A stretch of 64,000 bases of DNA from Cytobacillus oceanisediminis (GCF_022811925.1 NZ_CP065511.1:4899001-4963000), one strand, 5' to 3'; positions 21,824 through 34,499 are shown, numbered from the stretch's first letter. Numbers and translations: made by a program. The notes: a model not told the origin generated them from the letters alone.

Positions 21824-22204
21824 ATGCCGAGACAACGCCTTTATTTTGAAAATGTGGATAACCTGTTGATACCTTATGTCTACGTCCTAACTTTTAAACC
21901 TGGAGAACTAAAATGGGACAAGCCTGTGCATTATTATGATGCAATACCTCCTTTTAACTATGTAGGAATTGAAGAACTTGATGAATCTCTTAACAATGCC
22001 GTTATTTATTTTTCAGACTTTATATTTCATGAAAATTATAGCAAAAGATTTGGTTTAAATATTAATGTAATTAAATCACGGATTCAAAGTCACGGTGTGG
22101 ATCCATACGTGATCCATCAGTTAATTTTGCCAACTGATGATATCAGCAAACTTATGTCTATGATTCCTTCGTCTGAAAGAAAAATGGACTTTATTCTTAT
22201 ATAG
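21824..22204 (+). CDS. Unknown lysogeny-module protein B (paralogue of previous gene)
   Basis: A 126-residue protein starting MPRQRLYFENVDNLLIPYVY, a tandem paralogue of the preceding gene with the same order of Trp-Asp, Tyr-Tyr-Asp and Pro-Pro-Phe features and the closing VIHQLILPTDDISKLM. There is no membrane helix or catalytic motif. The two copies diverge strongly, so the duplication is not recent. Both sit between the metallopeptidase and integrase, a place where phages carry superinfection or host-effect genes. Confidence 0.65.
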   Translation: MPRQRLYFENVDNLLIPYVYVLTFKPGELKWDKPVHYYDAIPPFNYVGIEELDESLNNAVIYFSDFIFHENYSKRFGLNINVIKSRIQSHGVDPYVIHQLILPTDDISKLMSMIPSSERKMDFILI

Positions 22205-22216
22205 GAGGAAATAGAA

Positions 22217-23383
22217 ATGGCAACCTTCAGGAAACTGAAAAGTGGTCGATGGCAGGCAAGAGTATCGAGAGATGGCCAGGAGTTTAGCATCGGTACTTTT
22301 AGAACAAAAAAAGAGGCCGAAATTGAAGCTGGAAAAGTTGAAGAACGGATTTACTACGGTCAAACCTTAAATGACAGGCATATGTCATTTGATGAAGTTG
22401 CAAAGGAATGGCTCTACGATCACAAACAAGCAAATTTAAAAGAATCCACCTTTGAACAAGTTGAAGTAATTGTTAGGTTGCATATACTCCCTTACTTCGG
22501 GAAGAAACGAATTATGAAAATCCGAAGATCAGACATAAAAAAATGGATAACCAAATACTCCTCCATGTTAGATGATAAGGGAGAGAATAAATATTCATTT
22601 GGCGCCCGATTAAAATATCTTTCAGTACTAAAGAGTATTTTTCATTATGCCGTTCACGAATTAGAAGTTCTAGAAAAAAACCCTGCAGATAAACTAAGGA
22701 TTCCGGTCCAAGATACAATAAGCATCAAAGCCGAGGTAAAGTATTTGCAGCTAGAGGAACTAAATCAGCTTTTAGATTACATGAGGGACTATAAGCAACA
22801 AAAATTCCCCGAATATCAGCTTTATTACATGTTGATTTATTTTCTTTCTCAAACCGGTCTTAGAATTAGCGAAGCATTAGCTTTAAAGTGGAGCGATATT
22901 GAAGGTAACAAATTAAAAGTGGAACGACAAACAAGAAGGAAATCCAATAATGAAATCGTAATTACAACATTAAAAAACTCATCTTCTTATCGGATTATTG
23001 GACTTAATGATGAAGTCGTCGTTGAATTGAAGAAATTTAAATTAAAGCAGAATGAGTTAATCATCGGCAGGAAAAATTTTTATAAAAATGAAGATAGTAT
23101 TATTTTTCAAAACTATTTAGGAAACTACCTTACTCCTTCAATTGTTAGAGAATCCATTCAAAAATATTGCAAGCTAGCCGGAGTTCCATATAGAGGCACA
23201 CATGGATTTAGGCATACACATGCAGTGCTGCTACTTGAATCTGGAGCAAGTTTAAAATTTGTATCGCAAAGGTTGGGCCATAAAACCATTAAAACAACCG
23301 CAGACACTTACCTGGATATTACTCAAAAAATAGAAGAAGACGAACTAAAAAAGTTCGCCTCCTACACTTCAAGAATGTCCTAA
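22217..23383 (+). CDS. int: Prophage integrase (tyrosine recombinase)
   Basis: A 388-residue integrase of the Tn916/phage type. Residues 1-60 form the arm-type DNA-binding domain (FRKLKSGRWQARVSRDGQEF), residues 65-170 the core-binding SAM-like domain, and residues 175-388 the catalytic domain. The catalytic residues are Arg in QTGLRISEALAL, HGFRHTHA, the later His in LGHKTI and the nucleophile Tyr in ADTYLDIT. AGGAGG lies 8 bases before the ATG. It is the last prophage gene before the chromosomal suf operon. Confidence 0.95.
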   Translation: MATFRKLKSGRWQARVSRDGQEFSIGTFRTKKEAEIEAGKVEERIYYGQTLNDRHMSFDEVAKEWLYDHKQANLKESTFEQVEVIVRLHILPYFGKKRIMKIRRSDIKKWITKYSSMLDDKGENKYSFGARLKYLSVLKSIFHYAVHELEVLEKNPADKLRIPVQDTISIKAEVKYLQLEELNQLLDYMRDYKQQKFPEYQLYYMLIYFLSQTGLRISEALALKWSDIEGNKLKVERQTRRKSNNEIVITTLKNSSSYRIIGLNDEVVVELKKFKLKQNELIIGRKNFYKNEDSIIFQNYLGNYLTPSIVRESIQKYCKLAGVPYRGTHGFRHTHAVLLLESGASLKFVSQRLGHKTIKTTADTYLDITQKIEEDELKKFASYTSRMS

Positions 23384-23391
23384 AAAAATTC

Positions 23392-23413
23392 AAATCGGCA
23401 CGAAATCGGCACG
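23392..23413. repeat. Direct repeat, possible integrase arm sites
   Basis: AAATCGGCACG occurs twice in direct tandem (23392-23402 and 23403-23413), just after the integrase stop codon. Similar short direct repeats beside integrase genes are arm-type binding sites in Tn916-like systems. Confidence 0.55.
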
Positions 23414-23443
23414 TACGGATTTATAACTATCATTAAATGAATG

Positions 23444-23469
23444 AAAACCCTTGAATAATCAAGGGTTTT
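23444..23469. terminator. Bidirectional terminator between integrase and sufB; possible att position
   Basis: AAAACCCTTGA and TCAAGGGTTTT form a perfect 11-bp stem with a 4-base loop, with T-runs on both strands. It ends sufB on the minus strand and the prophage on the plus strand. The prophage right end must lie between about 23,384 and 23,475, so the att core is in or near this hairpin. Confidence 0.75.
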
Positions 23470-23475
23470 CGTGAT

Positions 23476-24873
23476 TTATCCGATGGAACCTTCCATTTCG
23501 AATTTAATCAGGCGGTTCATCTCTACTGCGTATTCCATTGGAAGTTCTTTCGTAAATGGCTCGATGAAGCCCATTACAATCATTTCTGTTGCTTCTTCCT
23601 CTGAAATTCCACGGCTCATAAGATAGAATAGCTGTTCTTCTGATACTTTTGAAACCTTCGCTTCATGCTCAAGAGAAATGTTGTCATTCAAGATTTCATT
23701 GTAAGGAATCGTATCCGAAGTTGACTGGTTATCCATGATTAACGTATCACACTCGATGTTGGCACGTGCACCTTCCGCTTTGCGGCCGAAGTGAACGATT
23801 CCGCGGTATGTTACTTTACCGCCCTGCTTGGAAATCGATTTCGATACAATCGTTGAAGAAGTGTTTGGTGCAAGGTGAATCATTTTTGCACCGGCATCCT
23901 GGTGCTGCCCTTTACCAGCTAATGCAATGGAAAGGGTCATGCCGCGTGCGCCTTCTCCTTTAAGAATAACTGCCGGATATTTCATTGTCAGTTTTGAACC
24001 GATGTTTCCGTCAATCCATTCCATTGTTGCGTTTGATTCACAAACCGCACGCTTCGTAACCAGGTTAAATACGTTGTTTGCCCAGTTCTGAATGGTTGTA
24101 TAACGGCAGTATGCGTCTTTTTTGATGATGATTTCAACAACCGCACTGTGAAGTGAGTTTGTTGTGTAAACAGGTGCAGTACAGCCCTCTACATAGTGTA
24201 CATGTGCGCCCTCATCAACAATGATTAATGTACGCTCAAACTGCCCCATGTTCTCAGAGTTAATGCGGAAATATGCCTGCAATGGCGTATCAACCTTAAC
24301 CCCTTTAGGAACATAAATGAACGATCCGCCAGACCAAACCGCTGAGTTTAATGCAGCGAATTTGTTGTCTGTTGGAGGGATAACCTTTGCCCAGTGCTCA
24401 CGGAAAATATCTTCATTTTCGCGAAGAGCGGAATCAGTATCTTTGAACACAATTCCTTTCGCTTCAAGGTCTTCCTGCATGTTATGGTAAACAACCTCTG
24501 ATTCATACTGTGCGGAAACACCAGCAAGATACTTCTGCTCTGCTTCAGGAATACCCAATTTATCAAATGTCTGTTTAATCTCTTCAGGAACTTCATCCCA
24601 AGAGCGTTCAGTTTTTTCAGAAGGCTTTACATAATACGTAATTTCATCAAAGTTTAATGACGCTAAATCTCCGCCCCATTGCGGCATAGGCATGTTATAG
24701 AAATGCTCCAATGATTTTAAACGGAAGTCAAGCATCCATTGTGGCTCTTCCTTCAATTTTGAAATCTCTTCAACAATTTCTTTTGTCAAACCGCGTTTTG
24801 ATCGGAAAATGGAAACGTCTTTATCGGCAAAACCATACTTGTAATCGCCGATCTCAGGCATTTTTTTTGCCAT
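23476..24873 (-). CDS. sufB: Fe-S cluster assembly protein SufB
   Basis: A 465-residue SufB starting [15 protein letters not shown], with GGAGG about 9 bases before the ATG at 24873; the longer frame has no RBS. It carries the expected SufB segments, including [22 protein letters not shown] and the C-terminal [20 protein letters not shown]. SufB forms the SufBCD scaffold with the two neighbours. It is the last gene of sufCDSUB and lies directly next to the prophage end. Confidence 0.97.
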   Translation of the reverse strand: MAKKMPEIGDYKYGFADKDVSIFRSKRGLTKEIVEEISKLKEEPQWMLDFRLKSLEHFYNMPMPQWGGDLASLNFDEITYYVKPSEKTERSWDEVPEEIKQTFDKLGIPEAEQKYLAGVSAQYESEVVYHNMQEDLEAKGIVFKDTDSALRENEDIFREHWAKVIPPTDNKFAALNSAVWSGGSFIYVPKGVKVDTPLQAYFRINSENMGQFERTLIIVDEGAHVHYVEGCTAPVYTTNSLHSAVVEIIIKKDAYCRYTTIQNWANNVFNLVTKRAVCESNATMEWIDGNIGSKLTMKYPAVILKGEGARGMTLSIALAGKGQHQDAGAKMIHLAPNTSSTIVSKSISKQGGKVTYRGIVHFGRKAEGARANIECDTLIMDNQSTSDTIPYNEILNDNISLEHEAKVSKVSEEQLFYLMSRGISEEEATEMIVMGFIEPFTKELPMEYAVEMNRLIKFEMEGSIG

Positions 24874-24981
24874 CGTCGTATTCCTCCATTCGTATAAGAA
24901 AGGGTCTTCACACCCCATCATTTCATTATATTTTAGCACACAAGGCAGATGAAAAAATTTCTAATCAAACGTTTGATTGAT

Positions 24982-27960
<2,979 letters not shown>

Positions 27961-27977
27961 AATGATCCCCCTAACGC

Positions 27978-28766
27978 TTACGCTTCTTGCCCAACTGTTT
28001 CGTCTTCAATGCCCAATTCTTTTTTAATCCAGTCATATCCTTCTGCTTCTAAGCGCTGTGCAAGCTCTGGTCCGCCAGATTTTACAACGCGTCCCTGCAT
28101 CATCACGTGAACATGGTCAGGAGTGATGTAGTTTAGAAGGCGCTGGTAGTGTGTGATGATTAAGCAGCCAAACTCTTCGCCGCGCATTTCATTGATTCCT
28201 TTAGAAACAACCTTCAATGCATCGATATCCAAACCGGAATCAATCTCATCAAGGATCGCCATTTTAGGTTCAAGCATCATTAATTGAAGAATTTCATTGC
28301 GCTTCTTTTCACCGCCTGAGAAGCCTTCATTTAAATAACGCTGAGCCATATCAAGGTCCATTTCAAGAAATTCCATCTTGCTGTCCATTTTGCGGATGAA
28401 TTTCATAAGAGAAATCTCATTGCCTTCCTCAAGGCGGCTGTTAATTGCAGAACGTAAAAAATCGGCATTTGTTACGCCGCTGATTTCACTTGGATATTGC
28501 ATTGCAAGGAATAGGCCTGCACGTGCGCGTTCGTCAACTTCCATTTCAAGAACATCTTTACCATCTAATGTGATGCTTCCCTGCGTTACTTCATATTTAG
28601 GATGGCCCATGATTGCAGAAGATAGAGTTGATTTACCTGTGCCGTTCGGTCCCATAATGGCGTGAATTTCTCCGCCTTTGATTTCAAGGTTTACACCTTT
28701 TAATATTTCTTTTCCCTCAATAGAAACATGAAGGTCTTTAATTGTAAGTACTGATCCTGCCATAAT
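27978..28766 (-). CDS. sufC: Fe-S cluster assembly ATPase SufC
   Basis: A 262-residue ABC-type ATPase starting MAGSVLTIKDLHVSIEG, with GGAGGT 7-8 bases before the ATG at 28766. Walker A is GPNGTGKST (residues 38-46), the signature is FSGGEKKR, Walker B is MAILDEIDSGLD, and a switch His follows in LIITHYQRL. It is the first gene of the suf operon. Confidence 0.97.
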   Translation of the reverse strand: MMAGSVLTIKDLHVSIEGKEILKGVNLEIKGGEIHAIMGPNGTGKSTLSSAIMGHPKYEVTQGSITLDGKDVLEMEVDERARAGLFLAMQYPSEISGVTNADFLRSAINSRLEEGNEISLMKFIRKMDSKMEFLEMDLDMAQRYLNEGFSGGEKKRNEILQLMMLEPKMAILDEIDSGLDIDALKVVSKGINEMRGEEFGCLIITHYQRLLNYITPDHVHVMMQGRVVKSGGPELAQRLEAEGYDWIKKELGIEDETVGQEA

Positions 28767-29102
28767 ATATACCTCCGTCAATAAAAGAAGATTTGTAAAT
28801 CAGCCTGCAGCCGCAAATCTCTATTCTCATTTTATTCTCATTACAATCTTATAACAAATCAAATTTCATAGCAACTCTTTAAGACCATTAACAAACTTTT
28901 CAAACAAAAATGTTTAGAAAGCCTTTAAATATAGATTTTATCATATTAATTTAATGGCATCAAAGTGTAAAATAACCGGGAACCTGGCATGTCCTAACTA
29001 TTTTTTCCCGGGACTGTAATTTCATGTATTGCAAAAAAGAAAACCAGTGCATTATTGGCACTGGTTTCTATTTTCTTCATTAATATATATATATACCTTA
29101 AC
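28767..29102. other. Intergenic region upstream of sufC
   Basis: No gene is supported. A minus-strand promoter candidate has TTGCTA (28869-28874) and TAAGAT (28845-28850) with an 18-bp spacer, pointing to sufC. At 29041-29067 a perfect 10-bp stem (AAACCAGTGC / GCACTGGTTT), with T-rich sequence on the minus strand, ends the small gene at 29103. Confidence 0.4.
29041..29067 (-). terminator. Terminator after the small gene at 29103
   Basis: A 10-bp stem (AAACCAGTGC / GCACTGGTTT) with a 7-base loop is followed on the minus strand by TTCTTTTTTGC. Confidence 0.75.
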
Positions 29103-29291
29103 CTAGGAATGAATTTTTCTTTCAAGATCTGCAACTAAGCGCTGGCTTTGAAGATAATCTTCCTCGCGTCTTTTTTCAACTTCCATTCGAATATCATGTT
29201 TCCGGCTGTACACTTCATATCCAACTCCATGGGCAGCTTGCATAGCTTTTTCCATTTCACTCGTGTAGTTCAGCTGTAACTGACTGATAAT
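29103..29291 (-). CDS. Small conserved-type charged protein, possible ATT start
   Basis: The frame from an ATG at 29255 encodes 50 residues (MEKAMQAAHGVGYEVYSRKH then a charged helix ending LVADLERKIHS). The same frame stays open 12 codons upstream (ISQLQLNYTSE) to an ATT preceded by AAAGGA at 7-8 bases. No ATG, GTG or TTG is available between, and the ATG at 29255 has no RBS, so an ATT start is likely. Function unknown; it has its own terminator downstream. Confidence 0.55.
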   Translation of the reverse strand: MISQLQLNYTSEMEKAMQAAHGVGYEVYSRKHDIRMEVEKRREEDYLQSQRLVADLERKIHS

Positions 29292-29520
29292 GAATCAATC
29301 CTTTCGGTTTTTATGCTTTTCGCATTTTGTTTTACATCTAAAATCTTAACACTCAACATATACCCCGCACAAAGCGGAAAAAACCTGATTTTTTTAGCAA
29401 TATAAGGAATGAGAACTGGTGAAGCGCTTTCATATTCCCTATCCTTAAAATACTGGCTGAATCCTCTTGATTAATGGTTGTATTAATAATTTTCTGAAAA
29501 ATAATCATGATAAAATAAAA
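29292..29520. other. AT-rich gap without supported gene
   Basis: No coding frame is convincing. The only notable feature is a small CCGC-acaaa-GCGG hairpin near 29365. Confidence 0.3.
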
Positions 29521-29540
29521 CTCCTGCTATTGAGCAGGAG
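29521..29540 (-). terminator. Terminator after the AhpD-like gene
   Basis: CTCCTGC and GCAGGAG form a 7-bp stem with a 6-base loop; TTTTATTTTAT follows on the minus strand. Confidence 0.75.
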
Positions 29541-29547
29541 CTGGTTA

Positions 29548-29919
29548 TCAGTGATTTTGCTGATTCAATTCTGTCATGGCCTCCTGGACGAGCGTAACCG
29601 CCTGGCTCATTGCAGCCCCCCCGCCAAAAGCTGCTGTAACTCCAACTGCCTCAAGAATTTCTTCTTCTGACGCACCTTGATCGATGCATCCTTTCGTATG
29701 ATAAATAATGCAGTATTCATCCTGAGAGTATAAACTGATTCCAAGTGCAATCAGCTGCTTCTCCTTTTGGGATAAAACCCCTTCCTTAAAACAGGCTTCT
29801 GTAAAAGCATTATAATGCTGTGCTAAATCAGGCATTTTTTCAGTGAATACACCCAATCCAACTTTATAGTCATGAAGGGCTGCTTCTATCGAGTTTGAAG
29901 GTTCATGATAATGTTCCAT
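29548..29919 (-). CDS. Carboxymuconolactone decarboxylase/AhpD-like protein
   Basis: A 123-residue protein starting [15 protein letters not shown]. It has the AhpD-type redox motif CIIYHTKGC (Cys-x3-His-x3-Cys) near residue 70, then an alanine/glycine-rich helix ([17 protein letters not shown]). Members act as alkylhydroperoxidase-like or peroxide-handling proteins. The ATG at 29919 is preceded by GGAGTGGAG. It stands as a single gene between two terminators. Confidence 0.88.
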   Translation of the reverse strand: MEHYHEPSNSIEAALHDYKVGLGVFTEKMPDLAQHYNAFTEACFKEGVLSQKEKQLIALGISLYSQDEYCIIYHTKGCIDQGASEEEILEAVGVTAAFGGGAAMSQAVTLVQEAMTELNQQNH

Positions 29920-30052
29920 TCGGCTCCACTCCATTTCGAAATAGTATCAAGGTTAGTATGTTTGATTATTTTTCAAACTATGCGGGTGCAGAGCCCGGAC
30001 ATTAAATGGAAATTAAAAAAACAGGCGTTTGGACGCCTGCTTTTTACAATGC

Positions 30053-30898
30053 TTATTCAGATACAGGCACAACGGCACCTTCATATTTTTCAAGAATGAA
30101 ATCCTGGATTTCTTTAGAACGAAGCACTTCTACAAGAGCTTTAATTCCTTCTTTTCCTTCATCACCTGTGCGGACTGCAATTACATTTACGTATGGTGAA
30201 TCTTTGTCTTCGATAGCAATTGAATCTTCAAGAGGATTCAATCCGGCATCAATTGCATAATTGGAGTTGATCAGGACTGCATCCCCTTCTCCATTATTGT
30301 AGATTTGAGGAAGAAGTGATGCTTCATATTCAGTATCAAACTTTAACTTTTTAGGATTGTCTTTAATATCTTCCAGAGTTGCTTCCGTTTTTTCTGCATC
30401 TTCATTTAAAGTAATAAGTCCCTCTGCTTCAAGCATGGAGAGAATACGGCCATGGTCTGCTACTGAGTTGCTCATGATGATTGATGCACCCTCAGGAAGT
30501 TCATCAAGGCTCTTATACTTTTGGGAATATACTCCGATTGGCTCAATATGAATTCCGCCTGCATTTGTAAAATCATATCCATGTTCGGCTTTCTGTGACT
30601 CAAGGTAAGGAATGTGCTGAAAATAGTTTGCATCCAGCTCCTTAGACTCAAGAGCCTGGTTTGGCAATACATAATCCTGGAATGTCACAACATCAAGTTC
30701 AAAGCCTTTTTCTTCAAGTAATGGCTTTGCCTCTTCTAGAATTTCAGCGTGAGGTACGTTGGAAGCCCCTACTGTAATTTTTGTGCTTTCTTTACTTTCT
30801 CCGCCTTCACCGGCATTGCCGTCTTCTTCTGAAGTTCCGCAAGCTGCAAGAACAAGTGCTACTGCAAGTGCAAGAGCAAGTGATAACCATTTTTTCAT
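30053..30898 (-). CDS. metQ: Methionine ABC transporter substrate-binding lipoprotein
   Basis: A 281-residue NlpA-family lipoprotein. The signal peptide ends in the lipobox LVLAACGTS, so Cys20 is lipidated. The mature part has ITVGASNVPHAEILEEAKP, ANYFQHIPYL and GYDFTNAGGIHIEPIGVYS, typical of methionine-binding proteins. It is the last gene of a metN-metI-metQ operon controlled by a SAM riboswitch. Confidence 0.96.
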   Translation of the reverse strand: MKKWLSLALALAVALVLAACGTSEEDGNAGEGGESKESTKITVGASNVPHAEILEEAKPLLEEKGFELDVVTFQDYVLPNQALESKELDANYFQHIPYLESQKAEHGYDFTNAGGIHIEPIGVYSQKYKSLDELPEGASIIMSNSVADHGRILSMLEAEGLITLNEDAEKTEATLEDIKDNPKKLKFDTEYEASLLPQIYNNGEGDAVLINSNYAIDAGLNPLEDSIAIEDKDSPYVNVIAVRTGDEGKEGIKALVEVLRSKEIQDFILEKYEGAVVPVSE

Positions 30899-30910
30899 GT
30901 GAATCTCTCC

Positions 30911-31579
30911 TTAACGTTTGTCTAATTTTGTTGTTATGATATCTCCAATAAACTGGATGATAAATACTATGATTAGAATAATGACAGTCGCCATAAGCGT
31001 CACATCACTGCGGCTCCTCTGGAATCCTTCCAGGTAAGCAAGGTTTCCAAGTCCGCCAGCACCGATAACACCGGCCATGGCTGTGTAGCCAACCAGCGCG
31101 ATGGCTGTAACGGTAATTCCTGAAACAAGGGCGGGCATTGATTCCGGAAGCAGAACCTTCCAGATAATCGTGCTTGTTTTTGCGCCCATAGACTTGGCCG
31201 CTTCAATTACACCCTTATCTATTTCCCTCAAGCCGATTTCAACCATACGGGCATAAAACGGGGCAGCACCAATAATTAATGCAGGCAGTGCTGCATCTTC
31301 CCCGATCATTGTTCCAAGAAGAAACTTGGTAAATGGAATCAATAACACGATCAAAATAATAAACGGAATTGAGCGGAATATATTGACGAAAGCGGAAATG
31401 ATTTTATTAATTGCTGCGTTTTCCCAAATGTTACCCTTGGAAGTCAGGAAGAGCAGCAGTCCCAGAATTGCACCTAAAATAAAAGTTGCGAGAACAGAAA
31501 TAGCTGTCATATATAGGGTTTCCATTGTAGCTTCCCACATGGAATCCCACTTCACATTTGGAAACCATTCGTTAAGCAT
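30911..31579 (-). CDS. metI: Methionine ABC transporter permease
   Basis: A 222-residue permease (called metP in B. subtilis) with five membrane helices. The EAA loop EAAKSMGAKTSTIIWKVLLP near residue 135 contacts MetN. It begins MLNEWFPNVKWDSMWEATM and overlaps metN by 8 bases. Confidence 0.95.
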   Translation of the reverse strand: MLNEWFPNVKWDSMWEATMETLYMTAISVLATFILGAILGLLLFLTSKGNIWENAAINKIISAFVNIFRSIPFIILIVLLIPFTKFLLGTMIGEDAALPALIIGAAPFYARMVEIGLREIDKGVIEAAKSMGAKTSTIIWKVLLPESMPALVSGITVTAIALVGYTAMAGVIGAGGLGNLAYLEGFQRSRSDVTLMATVIILIIVFIIQFIGDIITTKLDKR

Positions 31580-32597
31580 TGGAAATCACCTCCACGCCCA
31601 CCTGCTGAGAATGAATAAATTCGATGGCTTTTGCAACTTCCTCTGCTTCTCCATCAACATGGATGAATAAAGTACCGTAAGAACCATTCTGTGTCTGGGA
31701 AATCTTCCCTTGAAGGATATTCACGGTTACCTGGAAATTACGGATCAGGTTTGTAATCAATGGCTGTTCAGCTGATTCGCCGACAAACCCTAATTGCACT
31801 ACTTTTCCTTTTGGATACAAATCGACCAGGTGATCAATCGTTTCCTTAGTTTCTTCAGGCTCTGTCACCTGATGTACAAAACGCTTTGTAATTGAAGCTT
31901 TTGGGTTTCTAAATACATCCAATACTGGACCGATTTCAACAATTCGGCCGCCTTCCATAACAGCAACCCGATGGCAGATTTTTCGGATAACGTGCATTTC
32001 ATGAGTAATTAGGACAATTGTTAAGCCCAGACGCTCATTGATGTCAACAAGCAGCTCCAAAATGGAATCTGTAGTCTGCGGATCAAGTGCAGATGTCGCC
32101 TCATCACAAAGCAGTACTTTCGGATTGTTGGCAAGGGCTCTAGCAATTCCAACTCTTTGCTTTTGACCGCCGCTAAGCTGGGAAGGATAGGCATCTTCTC
32201 TTCCTTCAAGACCAACGAGTTTAATGAGTTCGTCTACCCTTTTCAGCCTTTCCTGCCGTGAAACACCAGCGATTTCAAGCGGAAATGCGATATTCTCCCT
32301 TACTGTTCTCGACCATAATAGGTTGAAATGCTGGAAAATCATGCTTATTTCCTGACGCGCTTTTCTTAGCTTGCTTCCCTTTATCTTTGAAACTTCATTT
32401 CCTGCAACTGTTACACTGCCCTGGGTAGGAAGCTCTAACCCATTCAGCATGCGGATCAAGGTACTTTTACCTGCACCGCTATATCCGATAACTCCGAAAA
32501 TTTCTCCCTCTTTCACCTCCAGGTTTACATCATCAACTGCTTTTACCTGGCCATTTTTTGAAGAGAAAACCTTCTGTACATCTTTTATAGAAATCAA
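31572..32597 (-). CDS. metN: Methionine ABC transporter ATP-binding protein
   Basis: A 341-residue ATPase: Walker A GYSGAGKST near residue 38, signature LSGGQKQRVG near residue 140, Walker B VLLCDEATSALD, and a C-terminal ACT-like NIL domain (about residues 265-341) that binds methionine and inhibits transport. It is the first structural gene after the SAM riboswitch. Confidence 0.97.
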   Translation of the reverse strand: MISIKDVQKVFSSKNGQVKAVDDVNLEVKEGEIFGVIGYSGAGKSTLIRMLNGLELPTQGSVTVAGNEVSKIKGSKLRKARQEISMIFQHFNLLWSRTVRENIAFPLEIAGVSRQERLKRVDELIKLVGLEGREDAYPSQLSGGQKQRVGIARALANNPKVLLCDEATSALDPQTTDSILELLVDINERLGLTIVLITHEMHVIRKICHRVAVMEGGRIVEIGPVLDVFRNPKASITKRFVHQVTEPEETKETIDHLVDLYPKGKVVQLGFVGESAEQPLITNLIRNFQVTVNILQGKISQTQNGSYGTLFIHVDGEAEEVAKAIEFIHSQQVGVEVISNA

Positions 32598-32698
32598 CGT
32601 GAAATGTCACCTCTTTAATCGAAAGATACAGATTATAATTAATAGACTGCTCATATTCCCCTATTTTTTACTCCTTATAAGCTTTCATGCGCTAAAAG
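32598..32698. other. Leader between terminator and metN
   Basis: About 100 bases of AT-rich leader containing the metN RBS (AAAGAGGTG). No gene is present. Confidence 0.5.
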
Positions 32699-32737
32699 CA
32701 AAAATGCCTTTCTGCACATGAGCAGAAAGGCATTAAA
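32699..32737 (-). terminator. Terminator of the metN SAM riboswitch
   Basis: AATGCCTTTCTGC and GCAGAAAGGCATT form a 13-bp stem followed by a T-run on the minus strand. It is the off-state terminator of the riboswitch. Confidence 0.9.
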
Positions 32738-32745
32738 AAATTAAG

Positions 32746-32856
32746 TCCTTTCTCTCATCTGTCAAAGCTATGCTTTGAGTGAATTGGCACCATTTCAACT
32801 AATTGACGGTTGCCGGGCTTCATAGGGCACTTCCCTCCACCTCTCTTGATAAGAGC
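32746..32856 (-). ncRNA. SAM-I riboswitch (S-box) upstream of metNIQ
   Basis: On the minus strand the S-box core reads CTTATCAAGAGAGGTGGAGG, then GAAGCCCGGCAACC, GGTGCCAATTC and GATGAGAGAAAGGA, in the usual order and spacing. A strong terminator follows. High SAM would stop transcription of the methionine importer. Confidence 0.96.
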
Positions 32857-32994
32857 GTAACGTTCTATATTCAATTATTGCTTTAAATAAATTTAGCAGT
32901 TTTTAATTACGTTTGCTATCGTATCATAGCCATCAAAAAGGTGTCAACGAAGAAATTTTAAACTTTCGGAAAAAAATGAATGGTAAATTTTCCT

Positions 32995-34311
32995 TTATGC
33001 TTTTGCAGCAAGCGATGTGATGCCTGCAGCTGCTTCTATTGCCTGTTCCAGATCCTCAATCAAATCTTCCGCATTCTCGATTCCGATAGAAATCCGAATT
33101 AGATCTTCCGGCACTCCTGCAGCTTTTAAACCTTCTTCATCCAGCTGCTGGTGAGTGGTGCTTGCAGGGTGGATAATCAGGCTCTTTGCATCCCCTACAT
33201 TAGCCACGTGTGCCCATAGCTGCAGGTTATTGATTAGCTTGGCTCCAGCCTCTCTTCCGCCAGATATTCCAAACACAGCCACAGCGCCTGCTCCTTTAGG
33301 CAAATATTTATTTGCCAATTCTTTGTCCGGATGGCTTTCATGACCTGGATAAAGCACCCAATTAACGGCTGGATGCGCCTCAAGGTATTCCACTACTTTT
33401 TTTGTATTGGCAATGTGTTCCTTCATTCTCACATGCAAAGTCTCAAGCCCCAATGTAAACTGAAATGCACTTTGCGCACTCATCGCAGGCCCTAAGTCTC
33501 TTAACAGCTGAACGCGTGCTTTGATAATATAAGCCGCCTCGCCAATTGCTTCGCTATAGACAATATCATGGTAGCTCGGATCCGGCTTTGTAAAGCCCGG
33601 GAACTTAGGGGAATTCCAGTCAAATTTTCCGCCGTCTACAATAATTCCTCCCATTGTTGTTCCATTGCCGAGCAGCCATTTAGTCGCAGAGTGTATAACA
33701 ATGTCAGCACCATGTTCGATAGGCCTGCAAAGATAAGGTGTAGCAAAGGTGTTATCGACAATAAGCGGCACACCATTCTCATGTGCAATTGCTGCGACCT
33801 TTTCAATATCCAGAATTTTTAAGCTCGGGTTTCCAATCGTTTCCGCAAAGATGGCCTTTGTTTTATCTGAAATCGCGTTACGGAAATTTTCCGGATCTTT
33901 TGGATCGACCAGTTTCACTTTAATTCCATACTTGGGAAGTGTGACTGCAAACAAATTATAAGTACCGCCATATAAATTGGACGCAGCAACAATTTCATCG
34001 CCTGCTTCAGCTATGTTTAATATGGCAAGAGTAATGGCAGACTGTCCGCTTGCAAGAGCCAATGCACCAACTCCTCCTTCGAGCAAGGCCACTCTTTCCT
34101 CAAATACACTTACAGTCGGGTTATGTATCCTGCTATAAATATATCCTGGCTCTTTAAGAGCAAAGAGATCTGCAGCGTGATCTGTATTCTTGAACTGGTA
34201 AGCATTATTCTGGTAAATCGGTAACGCCCTTGCACCAGTTACAGGGTCAGGCTTCAGTCCCCCATGCACTCCAATTGTTTCAAAACGGTAATTTTTTTGT
34301 TTGTCAGTCAT
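32995..34311 (-). CDS. metY: O-acetylhomoserine sulfhydrylase / aminocarboxypropyltransferase
   Basis: A 438-residue Cys/Met-metabolism PLP enzyme. The PLP lysine is in [16 protein letters not shown] near residue 208, with [16 protein letters not shown] near residue 56 and an Asp in [16 protein letters not shown]. The length and [16 protein letters not shown] region match O-acetylhomoserine (thiol)-lyases, which make homocysteine from sulfide. It has its own SAM-I riboswitch, consistent with methionine biosynthesis. Confidence 0.93.
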   Translation of the reverse strand: MTDKQKNYRFETIGVHGGLKPDPVTGARALPIYQNNAYQFKNTDHAADLFALKEPGYIYSRIHNPTVSVFEERVALLEGGVGALALASGQSAITLAILNIAEAGDEIVAASNLYGGTYNLFAVTLPKYGIKVKLVDPKDPENFRNAISDKTKAIFAETIGNPSLKILDIEKVAAIAHENGVPLIVDNTFATPYLCRPIEHGADIVIHSATKWLLGNGTTMGGIIVDGGKFDWNSPKFPGFTKPDPSYHDIVYSEAIGEAAYIIKARVQLLRDLGPAMSAQSAFQFTLGLETLHVRMKEHIANTKKVVEYLEAHPAVNWVLYPGHESHPDKELANKYLPKGAGAVAVFGISGGREAGAKLINNLQLWAHVANVGDAKSLIIHPASTTHQQLDEEGLKAAGVPEDLIRISIGIENAEDLIEDLEQAIEAAAGITSLAAKA

Positions 34312-34368
34312 TGCTTTCTCTCCTCTATAAAAATTTTAGTATTTCTTATCGAAGAGCTGAAAAAACCC

Positions 34369-34387
34369 TCTTCATAAGAAGAGGGCT
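34369..34387 (-). terminator. Terminator of the metY SAM riboswitch
   Basis: CCCTCTTC and GAAGAGGG pair, followed by TTTTTT on the minus strand. Confidence 0.88.
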
Positions 34388-34390
34388 GTA

Positions 34391-34499
34391 TCGTCTCTTC
34401 TTATCTACCAGAGCATCCCGCTCTGCTGGATTTAGCACCGTGTACTTTACCGGTTGCCGGGCTTCGCTGGGCCAGTCCCTCCGCCTCTCTTGATAAGAA
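34391..34499 (-). ncRNA. SAM-I riboswitch upstream of metY
   Basis: On the minus strand the core reads CTTATCAAGAGAGGCGGAGG, GAAGCCCGGCAACCGG, ACGGTGCTAAATCC and AGATAAGAAGAGACGA. A terminator follows directly. The P3/P4 arms differ in sequence from the metN copy but keep the pairing. Confidence 0.96.
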
